Shown in pieces: positions 6,768 to 15,274 of a stretch of 46,280 nucleotides of DNA. Source of the DNA: CAYGBM01 sp964348225 (lineage in GTDB: Bacteria > Patescibacteriota > Minisyncoccia > Minisyncoccales > CG1-02-41-26). The stretch covers positions 1 through 46,280 of the forward strand of contig CAYGBM010000031.1 in assembly GCA_964348225.1 (NCBI GenBank), in the 5' to 3' direction. Made by a program: the position numbers and the translations under genes. Numbering within the stretch: position 1 is the first letter of the stretch; the number at the start of each line of letters is the position of its first letter. A model generated the notes under the pieces. It did not search any database. It saw nothing but the letters and a program-made list of their open reading frames with translations, and was not told the DNA's origin.

Positions 6768-8049
6768 GAATACTGCGAACCTTTGAATCTATTGTGCCAT
6801 CGTGCACTTGTAAGTTTATATCCTCCCCTGCTTTAACATTATTAACGGTTTTTATTATACTTCCTTGTTTTCTGGCTATGCAATAGCCAAGAGAGAGATT
6901 CTTTTCCGGGTTTTGGGCTTGAATTGCTTTTGCGGTGAGGTTCAACCACTGCAAAACCTTGTTGAATTGGGTAGCAAAATTATTCAAAATATCTCTGCTG
7001 GAATCCCGGATATATTTTTTCTTATCCAAAATTGTTCTTTCTATTTCAAAAATATACTCTTTAAAATCCTGTTCTATGTACCTGAACTCATCAAAAACAG
7101 CTGTTAGGTTCTCTGACATACTACTGAAAATCTGCCATAATCTCTGCCTGAATTGGAAAAAAGCATCAGTAAATTTTTCAAGAATAAAACGTTCGTGCTG
7201 ACTGACCTGCATAGGTACCATTTCCCAGGATTTGTTAATAATGTTGGCAGCAGCCGTGGGCGTTGATACTGAAACATCAGCTGCTAAAGCTGCCAAAGGC
7301 ACATCTTTTTCATGGCCAATAGCTGCAATTACTGGCACTTTAAAATCAACAATAGCTCTTACCACCATCTCATTATTAAATGCCTGCAAAGATTCCAAAG
7401 AACCCCCGCCCCGCATTATCACTAAAACATCAATCTCTTGCTTGCGAAAAACTTCAACAGCTCCCAATAAATCTTTAATTGCTTCTTGCCCTTCTACCCT
7501 AGAATCAACCATATTTATTTGAAAACCAAACTTTCCCAAATTGCTTAACAAATCATTAATAGCTGCTCCAAATTTTGAGGTTATAACTCCGATAACTTGA
7601 GGAAAATCAGGTAAAGGCTTTTTTCTCTCAATTGCAAAAACTCCTTCTTTTTCCAGCTTCTTTTTTAATTCTTCATAGGCTTTTTTCAAAGCACCTTCAC
7701 CCTTTAACTCGATAAACTCTGCAAGAAAATTAAATCTTCCTCTGGGAGCCCACACTTCAGAATACCCTGTTAAAACAACCTCCAAGCCCTCTTCCAGCTT
7801 AACCCCGCACATTTGATAATTACTTCTCCACATCTTGCACTCCAGAACAGCCTCTCCATTTTTGTCTTTAATAGAAAAATAAGCATGACCACTTGAAGCT
7901 ATTTTCATTTCTGTAACCTCCCCTGCTACTTTCACCCTGAACTTTTTCAGGGCAATATTAACCACTTCAATATACTCTGAAACCGTAAACACTTTTTCAG
8001 GTTTTGTGTTTTGCCCTTGTTCCATAGCTCTATTTATATCTTGCTTCAA
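6754..8049 (-). CDS. xseA: Exodeoxyribonuclease VII large subunit
   Basis: 431 residues, close to the usual length. N-terminal OB fold (VFTVSEYIEVVNIALKKF to LTGYSEVWAPRGRFNF), then the catalytic domain with PQVIGVITSKFGAAINDLL, the conserved RGGGSLESLQAFN loop, PVIAAIGHEKDVPLAALAAD and STPTAAAN, and a C-terminal coiled coil. With XseB it degrades single-stranded DNA processively from both ends. It overlaps the upstream MazG-like gene by 20 bases. The C-terminal codons are supplied by a structured repeat. Confidence 0.95.
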   Translation of the reverse strand: MKQDINRAMEQGQNTKPEKVFTVSEYIEVVNIALKKFRVKVAGEVTEMKIASSGHAYFSIKDKNGEAVLECKMWRSNYQMCGVKLEEGLEVVLTGYSEVWAPRGRFNFLAEFIELKGEGALKKAYEELKKKLEKEGVFAIERKKPLPDFPQVIGVITSKFGAAINDLLSNLGKFGFQINMVDSRVEGQEAIKDLLGAVEVFRKQEIDVLVIMRGGGSLESLQAFNNEMVVRAIVDFKVPVIAAIGHEKDVPLAALAADVSVSTPTAAANIINKSWEMVPMQVSQHERFILEKFTDAFFQFRQRLWQIFSSMSENLTAVFDEFRYIEQDFKEYIFEIERTILDKKKYIRDSSRDILNNFATQFNKVLQWLNLTAKAIQAQNPEKNLSLGYCIARKQGSIIKTVNNVKAGEDINLQVHDGTIDSKVRSIHPVK

Positions 8050-8389
8050 TCTTTTTGACTTTATTTCCTAGTGCCTCAAAAACATCAACCTCCATATTTT
8101 CAGCCAAAAGCAAAGCCACAACTAAAACATCAGCCAGCTCCTCAGCCACCTTTTCCTTGTTTTCTACTCTCATCTTCTCCTCTCTCTGGGTGGCTGAAAA
8201 GCCCACGATTTCCTCACAAAGCTCGCCCAACTCCTCCATCAACTTAATTGCCCTAATCAATGTTCTCCTATCTTTTGTTTCAAAATCCTTGCAAGTCGCC
8301 ACCGCCCTCCTATGCTCCTCTTTTATAAATTTTTGCAATTCTTCTAAGGTCATAGAATGATAATTAGTCATATAATGATAATTGGCCAT
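8030..8389 (-). CDS. MazG-like nucleotide pyrophosphohydrolase with a triplicated start
   Basis: MazG-like all-alpha NTPase: IKLMEELGELCEEIVGF provides the E..E pair and KVAEELADVLVVALLLAENM the E..D pair. The first gene of the xse operon. An 18-bp tandem repeat gives three in-frame ATGs, at 8389, 8371 and 8353, encoding MANYHYMTNYHSMTLEEL. The family fold starts at MTLEEL, so translation from 8353 would suffice and the extra residues may be optional. No SD precedes any of them. Confidence 0.8.
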   Translation of the reverse strand: MANYHYMTNYHSMTLEELQKFIKEEHRRAVATCKDFETKDRRTLIRAIKLMEELGELCEEIVGFSATQREEKMRVENKEKVAEELADVLVVALLLAENMEVDVFEALGNKVKKIEARYK

Positions 8390-8402
8390 AGAATGATAAT
8401 TT
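8351..8402. repeat. 18-bp tandem repeat carrying three alternative start codons
   Basis: Nearly three copies of CATAGAATGATAATTAGT-type units at 8351-8368, 8369-8386 and 8387-8402. Each unit contains one minus-strand ATG in frame with the MazG-like gene. Slippage here would change the protein N-terminus and the spacing to the promoter by 18 bp without a frameshift. Confidence 0.8.
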
Positions 8403-8470
8403 CCCTATATTTCAGCCAAAACATCTTTATAAAAGAATGTGTTTATAAGAATAATTTTACATCTTTCCTT

Positions 8471-8508
8471 CTGTTTCAAATCGTGCCGATCGGCACGATT
8501 TGAAACAG
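8471..8508. repeat. 38-bp perfect palindrome
   Basis: CTGTTTCAAATCGTGCCGA followed immediately by its exact reverse complement (axis between 8489 and 8490), with no loop. A run of eight T (8513-8520) follows on the plus strand. It lies between the end of the DUF2330 gene and the start of the xse operon. A long spacer-free palindrome suggests a dyad operator, a hairpin terminator for plus-strand RNA, or a mobile-repeat footprint. Confidence 0.9.
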
Positions 8509-8536
8509 TAGCTTTTTTTTCTCGGCGAATAATATT

Positions 8537-8596
8537 TTCGTTTATAATGCCTTCATTTATAATACCTTCGTTTATAATATTTTCGTTTATATAAAA
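8537..8596. repeat. 15-bp tandem repeat, four units
   Basis: Four adjacent units of TTCGTTTATAATGCC type (8537-8551, 8552-8566, 8567-8581, 8582-8596), the last two degenerate. The array ends directly against the stop codon of the DUF2330 gene at 8597. On the minus strand each complete unit carries a TATAAACGAA motif. Confidence 0.85.
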
Positions 8597-10189
8597 TCAT
8601 AGCAACAAAGTAATGCCTACTGTTAAAACGAATGACAAAATCATAAAACAGACGGAAAAAAGAACTACAAAGCCAATGGTGGTTAAGGCGTATCTGGTGG
8701 TTTTCTCTTCTGTTTTCTTTACAACCACATAGAATGCTACTATTAAGCCTATTAGTGTTGCTAGATTAGCTAAGCCAACAAGGGCGTATTTTTCAAACTT
8801 TTTGAAGAAAGCTAAGCCCAAAAGCCCTCCAATTAAGAATGACATCACAGCATTTAAGACAAAGTAGAAAATCAGCATGTTCTCTTTCATTAAAATAATA
8901 AATCTCGCCAGCCACACCTCAGGAGAACTTCCGCGAATCATCCATAAGTCCTGCTCAAAGGTACTGGCTGCAGCATTAATGCTGATTTTTGTGTAATCGT
9001 CTGCGCCTTTCCAAGCCGTGCTTCCTCCATAAAAATCCCCCAAGTCCTCAAGAGGGGGAATTTCTTGTTCTCCAGCAAACCCTTCAGAATTCACCATATA
9101 TTCTTTATCAGGAAGCATCAATGTTCTCATCTCATACTGGGTTCTATCTGGGCTTGTCTGATAAGCAAACGAGGTGCAGTTCATTTCAATCTCCTGCATC
9201 AGAATATCGCCATCTTCTATTTCCTTCAATTCAGCAGCAGCGCCAGGGTATACTCCGTTGTTTGAGTAAAAATACGTCAACACAGTTCTTAGTTGATTCA
9301 TAGCACTTACACATCTACTACCCCTAGCTCCTCGGCCATATCCTCGCGCCTTTGTATAGTAGGTTGTTGTGGCAAAAGCCTTAAGCTCAGGATAGAAGCT
9401 CGGCTTCATATGTCCTACAACCCGGATATCAATAGGAATTATATCCTCTTTGTAAACACTGGTGAGCTTAAGGGGATAATAGACTTTTTTGGTAGGAAAA
9501 GTGATAAAAATTCCCCTTTCCCCGCCAGCAAATTCCTGCTGAGCAAACCCAGAATCCAGGCTGGCTGAAATCCAAGAAGCCACAAAAGTGTAATCTTCTC
9601 CAATGTATTGTTCCAGGGCTGGTAAAGCTCCCTTTTCAACATTTAATCCTTTGCTTGAAAGATAATTATATAATGCTGTTTCGTCAGCAGCAGCAATGAC
9701 TTCAGTGGTCATTCCTGCTTTGTCCAAATGCTGGAATATTGAAACTAAATCTCCATCCCCTGCGCTGCCCAAGCGCCCTGTAGCACCGGGAAAGGTTACA
9801 AGAATAACTCCTGCCAAGAATAATTGGTTAGTCCAAAGCAAAGCAGTGAGGTCAAAAATATCTGTATTCTTAGCTTTTTTGATAATGTCTTCTCCGAAAA
9901 AATTCGGCAGAGAGCTGACAATATCAACCTCTACCTGTTGAGGGGGTGCTGGCACAGGGATAAGCCAAACTGCTTCTGGAGATGTTTTTTCAATATCAAC
10001 AGCAATAATTAATTTTTCTATTCCTTGTTCATAGTTTATAAAAGCTTGCTGGCTGTTTTCATCTACCAAATCAAAAGCTCCAGGCAGGGGTCTTAAGACA
10101 GCGCCATCGGCTGAAGCAACCAGAGGATAAACAGCAAGAAAAACGATAAAGAAAAAAATTAAGGTTTTAGAGAAAGATTTCTTAAACAT
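8597..10189 (-). CDS. DUF2330-like secreted/membrane protein
   Basis: 530 residues: signal peptide (to about 27), then an extracytoplasmic domain opening with ADGAVLRPLPGAF, QQAFINYEQGIEKLIIAVDI and AVWLIPVPAPPQQVEVDI, which matches the opening of DUF2330 proteins (PF10092), and three C-terminal membrane segments. Around residues 290-380 a segment (CVSAMNQLRTVLTYFYSNNG, then YPGAAAELKEI) resembles the C-terminal part of type IV pilin-like proteins and looks inserted. Function unknown. No SD; a TAAAAT -10-like box leaves a short leader. Confidence 0.7.
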   Translation of the reverse strand: MFKKSFSKTLIFFFIVFLAVYPLVASADGAVLRPLPGAFDLVDENSQQAFINYEQGIEKLIIAVDIEKTSPEAVWLIPVPAPPQQVEVDIVSSLPNFFGEDIIKKAKNTDIFDLTALLWTNQLFLAGVILVTFPGATGRLGSAGDGDLVSIFQHLDKAGMTTEVIAAADETALYNYLSSKGLNVEKGALPALEQYIGEDYTFVASWISASLDSGFAQQEFAGGERGIFITFPTKKVYYPLKLTSVYKEDIIPIDIRVVGHMKPSFYPELKAFATTTYYTKARGYGRGARGSRCVSAMNQLRTVLTYFYSNNGVYPGAAAELKEIEDGDILMQEIEMNCTSFAYQTSPDRTQYEMRTLMLPDKEYMVNSEGFAGEQEIPPLEDLGDFYGGSTAWKGADDYTKISINAAASTFEQDLWMIRGSSPEVWLARFIILMKENMLIFYFVLNAVMSFLIGGLLGLAFFKKFEKYALVGLANLATLIGLIVAFYVVVKKTEEKTTRYALTTIGFVVLFSVCFMILSFVLTVGITLLL

Positions 10190-10260
10190 AGATTCAGTTA
10201 TTATTTTATTTTACTTCTTGCTGAAAACTCTTGCAATGGTCGTTGAGGAAAAATCAAGCT

Positions 10261-10824
10261 TCATTCTATTTTTAATCTTTTAAACATTTCTTTGTGTTCG
10301 TTAAGGCATTTTTTGAAAATTTTTAAGTGGCCAATATAAGGCTTTAGCTGGTCCATTGCAAAATTATGCTTCCAGTAAATCTCTCTGAGGATTTGACGAC
10401 TCTTGACTAAGGGAAGGTAAGGTAAATTTTCATAAATATCAACGACTTTTATTAGCATTGCTTTTTTGCCAACCCTCTTGATTTTATCCAAAAGTATATG
10501 CCATCTCTTTTTATAATCTTTGATTTTTTCCTGGCTTAGAGCTGAAACCAAATTAGCTACCCCAAAACCAAATTCTTTTTTAATTTGACCGAGGGTGCAG
10601 TTGGTGTCTTCTACTAAATCATGTAAAATGCCAGCAATTATTACTTCTTGGGGCTGTTTCAACTCAATAAGGCGCAGTCCCACTCTTATTGAGTGTATAA
10701 TCAACGGCTTTGGATTACGACAGTTCTCTCTGACACAATCAACAAGCATAGTTATGGCTTTTTCTATGTCTTTTTCTACTTTTGGAGGTTTAATATCCAT
10801 ATTTAAGATCAGGTATTCCTCCAT
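10261..10824 (-). CDS. HD-domain protein resembling (p)ppGpp hydrolases
   Basis: 187 residues. PLIIHSIRVGLRLIE, then IIAGILHDLVEDTNCTLGQIKKEFG carries the H...HD...ED signature of the SpoT/Mesh1-type HD hydrolase fold, and MLIKVVDIYENL supplies the last aspartate. RelA/SpoT enzymes and small alarmone hydrolases share this pattern; no synthetase or TGS domain is present. A role in alarmone breakdown is inferred. Divergent from the PBP gene, with a large imperfect palindrome between them. Confidence 0.78.
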   Translation of the reverse strand: MEEYLILNMDIKPPKVEKDIEKAITMLVDCVRENCRNPKPLIIHSIRVGLRLIELKQPQEVIIAGILHDLVEDTNCTLGQIKKEFGFGVANLVSALSQEKIKDYKKRWHILLDKIKRVGKKAMLIKVVDIYENLPYLPLVKSRQILREIYWKHNFAMDQLKPYIGHLKIFKKCLNEHKEMFKRLKIE

Positions 10825-10864
10825 AGTTAAATTTACTCTTATTTTTTGATTTTTTCAAATCTGT

Positions 10865-10931
10865 AACAGACAGCCGACCTATCTTATATTGAGTGAACAT
10901 TATAAAGATTGAAAGAGGTCGCGTGTCTGTT
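10865..10931. repeat. Long imperfect palindrome in the divergent HD/PBP intergenic region
   Basis: AACAGACA (10865-10872) pairs with TGTCTGTT (10924-10931) and CGACCT (10875-10880) with AGGTCG (10916-10921), with one 2-base mismatch. The 35-base interior contains a further weaker ATCTT/AAGAT pairing. It could be a cruciform, a repeat-element footprint, or an operator for the divergent promoters. Confidence 0.7.
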
Positions 10932-10963
10932 ATTTTCAAATGTTTAAAATGTGGTTTTTGATG

Positions 10964-10969
10964 TAAAAT
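10964..10969 (+). promoter_or_regulatory. -10 box implying a leaderless PBP mRNA
   Basis: TAAAAT ends 6 bases before the ATG at 10976. Transcription should start at or next to the start codon. The -35 region is weak, so this is less certain than the promoter at 34143-34171. Confidence 0.45.
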
Positions 10970-10975
10970 GGAATA

Positions 10976-13078
10976 ATGGCAGAAATGAAGTTCAACAAAT
11001 TATTTCAGCGTAAAACTCTCTTGAAGATTAGTATTTCTGTAGGACTTTTGCTTGTTGCTTTTTTGATTGTTAGTTATTATTTACAAAATCATTTGACAGG
11101 AATTTATGCAAAACAAAATTCTTTGATAATAAAAGACAGAAACGGTGAAATAATTCTTATGCAGCAAAATGAAAAGGGCTACTGGGCTGAATATATAGAT
11201 GAAATTCCTGTTCGCTTTAAAGAACTCCTAATCAAAAAAGAAGATCGGTATTTTGCTTATCACCCTGGCTTTAATCCCTGGAGCATGCTCCAGGCTGCAG
11301 CTGGAAGATTAGGGTTTGGCAAAAGAAAAGCCTCAAGCACTATTACCCAACAGTTGGTTAAAATCTTGTTGGAAAAAGAGTTTGAAAGAAATGTAAGAAA
11401 CAAGATTATTGAATCCTTTTATGCTTTAAGTTTGGAAATTTTCAAAAGCAAGGAAGACATCTTAAAAATGTATGCTAATTCTGTTTACTTTGGCAGCCAA
11501 GCTCAAGGAATAAAAGAAGCAAGCAGGCTTTATTTTAACCTTTCACCTGAAATGCTCACTGACGGGCAAATCCTGCAGCTTCTTTCCACTATCAGCAACC
11601 CAGCTAGCAACAACCCAACAAGGCAAAAAAACAAAGAAGTGGCTTTGTTCTTAAGTAAAAGACTGGGCTTAGATAACAGAGAGTTGATTTTAGAACAAAG
11701 TAAACAGACAGAGAAAATAAAAGAAAATGTAAGAGGGTATTCGCACTCAAGCAACTCCTATTTTGAGCTCCGAGATTTATTAGGTGATTTTTCTGAAAGC
11801 TGTGAAGTAACATTAGATAAAAACCTTACAGAAAAAATAAGGGGAATTGTTGAAAGAATAACAGAGGATTTCAGGACAAAGAACGTTAGACAAGCAGCTG
11901 TTGTTGTGATAAAGGTGCCAGAAAATGAGCTTCTGGCTTTGGTTGGCTCGCCCAATCCACAATCCACGGAAGAGGGGTATAAAATTAATATGATAGAAGA
12001 ACCCCGGCCAATCGGCTCAACAATTAAGCCGTTTGTTTATCTTAAAGCTTTTGAGCAAGGCTTACGACCTTATACTCAAGTTGAAGACAGAGAATATAAA
12101 TACATAACAGCGGTTGGTTTTCCTTTATACCCAAAAAACTTTGATTATCAGTATTATGGTCAAGTCACTTTGCACTATGCTCTGAGCAACAGCTTAAATG
12201 TGCCCTCGGTCAAGGTTTTAGAATATGTTGGCTTGGAAAAGTTTTATAATTTTTTGGAAAACGATTTGGGATTTGAGCCCATTCAAGACTTAAGCAATTA
12301 TCAATTAGGTATAGCCTTAGGGGCTTTGGAAATGAATTTACTTGATTTGGCGCATTACTTTACTATCTTTGCAAATAATGGAAGTTTAAAAGATTTAATA
12401 ATATACAATGGAAAAGAAAACAATTCTTGGCAAAACATTAGCGAGGCCCAATATATCCAATTAATAAATAAAATTCTTAACGACCGAAAAACCAGCATTG
12501 ACCAATTCGGGCTAAAAAGCGAGTTAAATTTGTTTCAAGATAACTATGCTTTAAAAACCGGTACTTCCCGCGACTTCAGAGACAGCTGGCTCATTGGTTA
12601 TACCCCTGATTTTTTAGTGGGAGTTTGGATGGGCAATGCTGACAACAGTCCTATGGATGAAGTTTCAGGACAAACAGGGGCTGGTAAAATATGGGCTCAA
12701 ACAATGGAGGTGCTTTTTAATTCAGAATATAACAGGGAAACCCCTTTTGATTTTTCTCTGATTAAAGAGTTTAACCCAGGCAATATAGAATATGGCTTGG
12801 CAGGCGATAATTATGAGAAAGTCAAAAACGCTTTGGAAGAGATAGATTCAAGTTTGATATTAAGCCCTCATGATGGAGATTTTTTTCTGCTTGAAGAAAA
12901 CACAAAAATAATTCTTAAAGCCAAAGAAAATGTCAGCTGGTTTGTGAATAAAGAGTTCTTGGGGAAAAACACAAACCAGATCTTTGCACCCCAAAAACCC
13001 GGCAATTACCAGATAGAAGCAGTGAATGATAATGGTCTTGAAGAAACAATAATTATTTGGGTGCAAGGAAATTATTAA
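10976..13078 (+). CDS. PBP1C-like bifunctional penicillin-binding protein
   Basis: 700 residues. One membrane anchor (about 16-34), a GT51 glycosyltransferase domain (KEDRYFAYHPGFNPWSML, KASSTITQQLVKILL, YANSVYFGSQAQGIKEAS), a transpeptidase domain with SxxK in IGSTIKPF, SNSLNVPSV, and KTGT in LKTGTSRDFRDSW, and a C-terminal beta domain like the one at the end of PBP1C proteins (SPHDGDFFLL to the end). It polymerises and cross-links peptidoglycan. In many bacteria pbpC is linked to an alpha-2-macroglobulin gene; here one lies 7 kb away. Ends at a terminator shared with the convergent gene. Confidence 0.92.
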   Translation: MAEMKFNKLFQRKTLLKISISVGLLLVAFLIVSYYLQNHLTGIYAKQNSLIIKDRNGEIILMQQNEKGYWAEYIDEIPVRFKELLIKKEDRYFAYHPGFNPWSMLQAAAGRLGFGKRKASSTITQQLVKILLEKEFERNVRNKIIESFYALSLEIFKSKEDILKMYANSVYFGSQAQGIKEASRLYFNLSPEMLTDGQILQLLSTISNPASNNPTRQKNKEVALFLSKRLGLDNRELILEQSKQTEKIKENVRGYSHSSNSYFELRDLLGDFSESCEVTLDKNLTEKIRGIVERITEDFRTKNVRQAAVVVIKVPENELLALVGSPNPQSTEEGYKINMIEEPRPIGSTIKPFVYLKAFEQGLRPYTQVEDREYKYITAVGFPLYPKNFDYQYYGQVTLHYALSNSLNVPSVKVLEYVGLEKFYNFLENDLGFEPIQDLSNYQLGIALGALEMNLLDLAHYFTIFANNGSLKDLIIYNGKENNSWQNISEAQYIQLINKILNDRKTSIDQFGLKSELNLFQDNYALKTGTSRDFRDSWLIGYTPDFLVGVWMGNADNSPMDEVSGQTGAGKIWAQTMEVLFNSEYNRETPFDFSLIKEFNPGNIEYGLAGDNYEKVKNALEEIDSSLILSPHDGDFFLLEENTKIILKAKENVSWFVNKEFLGKNTNQIFAPQKPGNYQIEAVNDNGLEETIIIWVQGNY

Positions 13079-13089
13079 ATTAAACAAAA

Positions 13090-13119
13090 CCGCCCGAGGA
13101 CGGGCCTCGGGCAGTTTTT
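13090..13119. terminator. Bidirectional terminator between convergent genes
   Basis: CCGCCCGAGG (13090-13099) pairs with CCTCGGGCAG (13105-13114), one mismatch, 5-base loop. TTTTT follows on the plus strand, and on the minus strand a TTTTGTTT stretch follows. It serves both the PBP gene and the FN3 gene. Confidence 0.9.
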
Positions 13120-13140
13120 AGGTGATCTTTCAACCAATTC

Positions 13141-14370
13141 TTACTCAGATAAGGTGGTGAAGGAAGATTCGCTTGAGGTTGCTAGATTATCTGAACTGTC
13201 GGCTGAACCAACAACATAATAGTAAGTAGTGCTGGTAGCTAATCCACTAAGTGGAACAGTGTGGTCAGCCACCAAGGTTGAATCTGTGACATCAGGAGTG
13301 CCGTCTGTTGCTACTGGAGAAGAAGTGCTGTACCACAATCTGCTATCTGCTGATTCATCGGTTTCCCAAATGATATGAACAGAAACAGCTGTGGTGTTTG
13401 TAGCAGCAACCCCTGAAATTACTGGCGGTGTGGTATCTGGCTCTGCTGTTGTAAACGAGTATTCAGCGGAAGTTGCGGTATTGTCTGATTCATCGGCAGA
13501 GGAAACAACATAGTAGTAGGTAGTGCCTTGGGTTAAACCAGAAAGCACAATGCTGTGTTCTTCTACCATATCGGTGCTGGTAACCACAGGGGTAGTGCTT
13601 GTTACAACAACAGGGGTGGCAGTGCTGTAATAAACCTTGCTATCAGCCTCTTCATCAGTAGTCCAGGTGATTGTTGCTGAATCAACAGTGATTTCTCCAG
13701 AGGCAACATCTGAAATCACAGGCGGTGTTTCATCAGGCTCTTCAGGAGTAGTGGTTGCAATTTTCTTAGCAATACCAGGTGGTAGTTTCTGCCCTGGCAG
13801 GGGTTGTGGAACATAAGGAAGCTTTTTTCTAATACCAGGAGCTATCAGCAACCCAGGAGGTACCTTGCCCGACTTGCCAGCTCCCTCGGTCAAAAGCTCG
13901 TTTATCTTTGACATAGTCTTGGGACCAACTCTACCTACCTGCTCAATTCCGGCTACAGCTTGAAATTTCTTTACTGCTGCATAAGTCAAAGGGCCGAAAT
14001 ATCCTGTAACCAAGCCTTCGGGGTAAATATCAGGGTCAGTTGCTAAAATTTCCTGCAAAAGTTCAACATCGTCTCCTCTTACTCCCTGCCATAATTGGCG
14101 GGAAAGCTGAACAATCTCTTTAGCTGTTGCCTTCACTTCTTTTCTTGCCTCTTGCAACTCTTGTATTTGTATCTGCAGTTGCGCTATTTGTGCTTTTAAA
14201 GCCTCGATTATCTCAAGCATGGCTTGAATCTGAGGGTCGGTAACTGTGTCATCAGTAGTTGTTGAATCATCTGTTGCAAGAGCTGAAACAGGAACTGCAA
14301 CAGCGCCCAATAAAACACTTAAAACAACGACCACGCTGAAAATTCTTTTTATTCTCTGCATAGTTCTCAC
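13141..14370 (-). CDS. Secreted peptidoglycan-binding protein with two fibronectin type III domains
   Basis: 409 residues: signal peptide, a short coiled coil (about 45-85), a PG_binding_1-type three-helix domain (LWQGVRGDDVELLQEIL to GPKTMSKINELL, with the typical GYFGPLTYAAVKKFQ core), a proline-rich linker, and two similar beta domains each opening PPVIS and ending YSFTT/SSFTT, with TTYYYVV strands. They resemble FN3 or purple-acid-phosphatase N-domains. The two domains are about 45-50 percent alike and probably arose by duplication. Probably links the wall to an external partner. Last gene of the surface run headed by alpha-2-macroglobulin. Confidence 0.82.
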   Translation of the reverse strand: MRTMQRIKRIFSVVVVLSVLLGAVAVPVSALATDDSTTTDDTVTDPQIQAMLEIIEALKAQIAQLQIQIQELQEARKEVKATAKEIVQLSRQLWQGVRGDDVELLQEILATDPDIYPEGLVTGYFGPLTYAAVKKFQAVAGIEQVGRVGPKTMSKINELLTEGAGKSGKVPPGLLIAPGIRKKLPYVPQPLPGQKLPPGIAKKIATTTPEEPDETPPVISDVASGEITVDSATITWTTDEEADSKVYYSTATPVVVTSTTPVVTSTDMVEEHSIVLSGLTQGTTYYYVVSSADESDNTATSAEYSFTTAEPDTTPPVISGVAATNTTAVSVHIIWETDESADSRLWYSTSSPVATDGTPDVTDSTLVADHTVPLSGLATSTTYYYVVGSADSSDNLATSSESSFTTLSE

Positions 14371-14443
14371 TTTTCAATATTTATTTTTATTAGACCTTTA
14401 ATGAACATACCCACTCGCTAGTGCTTGCGAGCTATGTTCTTTC

Positions 14444-15274
14444 TTAAACTTCTGGTTCCTCCGGTTCCTCGGGTTCTTCTGGTTCTTCTGGTTCTTCTGG
14501 CTCTTTTTCGCCAACAGATACCTTAAAATCGTCTCTGGCTTGCTCAACTGCTGCTTTAAAATCAGCATTTGCTTTCTCAACTGCCTCCTTCTTGGCATTG
14601 ATAAGCGCTTCCATAGAAGTGCTTAATTTATCGATTTCTTGTCGGTCAGCTAAATAATCTTCTTTAGCCTGCCTTAAATCTGCTCGCAGGTTTTCAAGAA
14701 CGGTTTGAGCATCGACTCCAGCCTCACAATCAGCTTTTGCTTTGTCATAAGCTGCCCTAATGGCTTCTCTGAAATCAACCACTAATGAATCAACTAAAGA
14801 TTTACGGAAAGCAATTGCTTCATTAACGCCATCGCGAAAGTTGGTGATGGCAGTATTTATTGCCTCCCTGCGAACGGCTATAGCTGCTTGGACAGCCTGA
14901 GTGAATGCTATAACTGCTTGCTTTTCTTCATCGCCCTGAAACTTTTCTTGCAATTTGGCAAAATGCTCGGAGCGATTAGTTTCCCACTTCTGACGTTTAG
15001 CTTCAAACCTGGCATCGCGATCAGCCCTTCTTTCTTCAATTCTGGTTCTTGTCTCTTCTCTTTTTGCTTCCAGCTTGGAATTCTGATTATCAATTCTTTG
15101 GCCAATCTTTGAATGACTTGATTCTATGCGGTTGCAAATACCCTGTGCTTTATTGCCAGGGGGGTCGTCGTTTGCATCTTCAGGCACCGCCATCACCAAA
15201 ACAGGGGCTAAAATTCCAGCTATAATTGCTGTTTCAAGCCCAATCATTAATATTTTTTTACAGCTCATTTTCAT
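14444..15274 (-). CDS. Secreted coiled-coil protein with an EPEEP tail
   Basis: 276 residues. Signal peptide (KKILMIGLETAIIAGILAPVLVMA), then about 220 residues of charged heptad-like helix with many A, E, K, R and Q, ending in five EPE-type repeats. The ATG at 15274 is chosen because it overlaps the stop of the upstream gene (translational coupling) and opens directly into the signal peptide; the longer start at 15313 would not. Possibly a periplasmic-style spacer or stalk. No family recognised. Confidence 0.75.
   Translation of the reverse strand: MKMSCKKILMIGLETAIIAGILAPVLVMAVPEDANDDPPGNKAQGICNRIESSHSKIGQRIDNQNSKLEAKREETRTRIEERRADRDARFEAKRQKWETNRSEHFAKLQEKFQGDEEKQAVIAFTQAVQAAIAVRREAINTAITNFRDGVNEAIAFRKSLVDSLVVDFREAIRAAYDKAKADCEAGVDAQTVLENLRADLRQAKEDYLADRQEIDKLSTSMEALINAKKEAVEKANADFKAAVEQARDDFKVSVGEKEPEEPEEPEEPEEPEEPEV

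Noticed and set aside
14398..14598. Minus-strand frame rich in K, N and R
   Set aside because: It is another frame of the GAACC-type repeats that encode the EPEEP tail of the coiled-coil protein.
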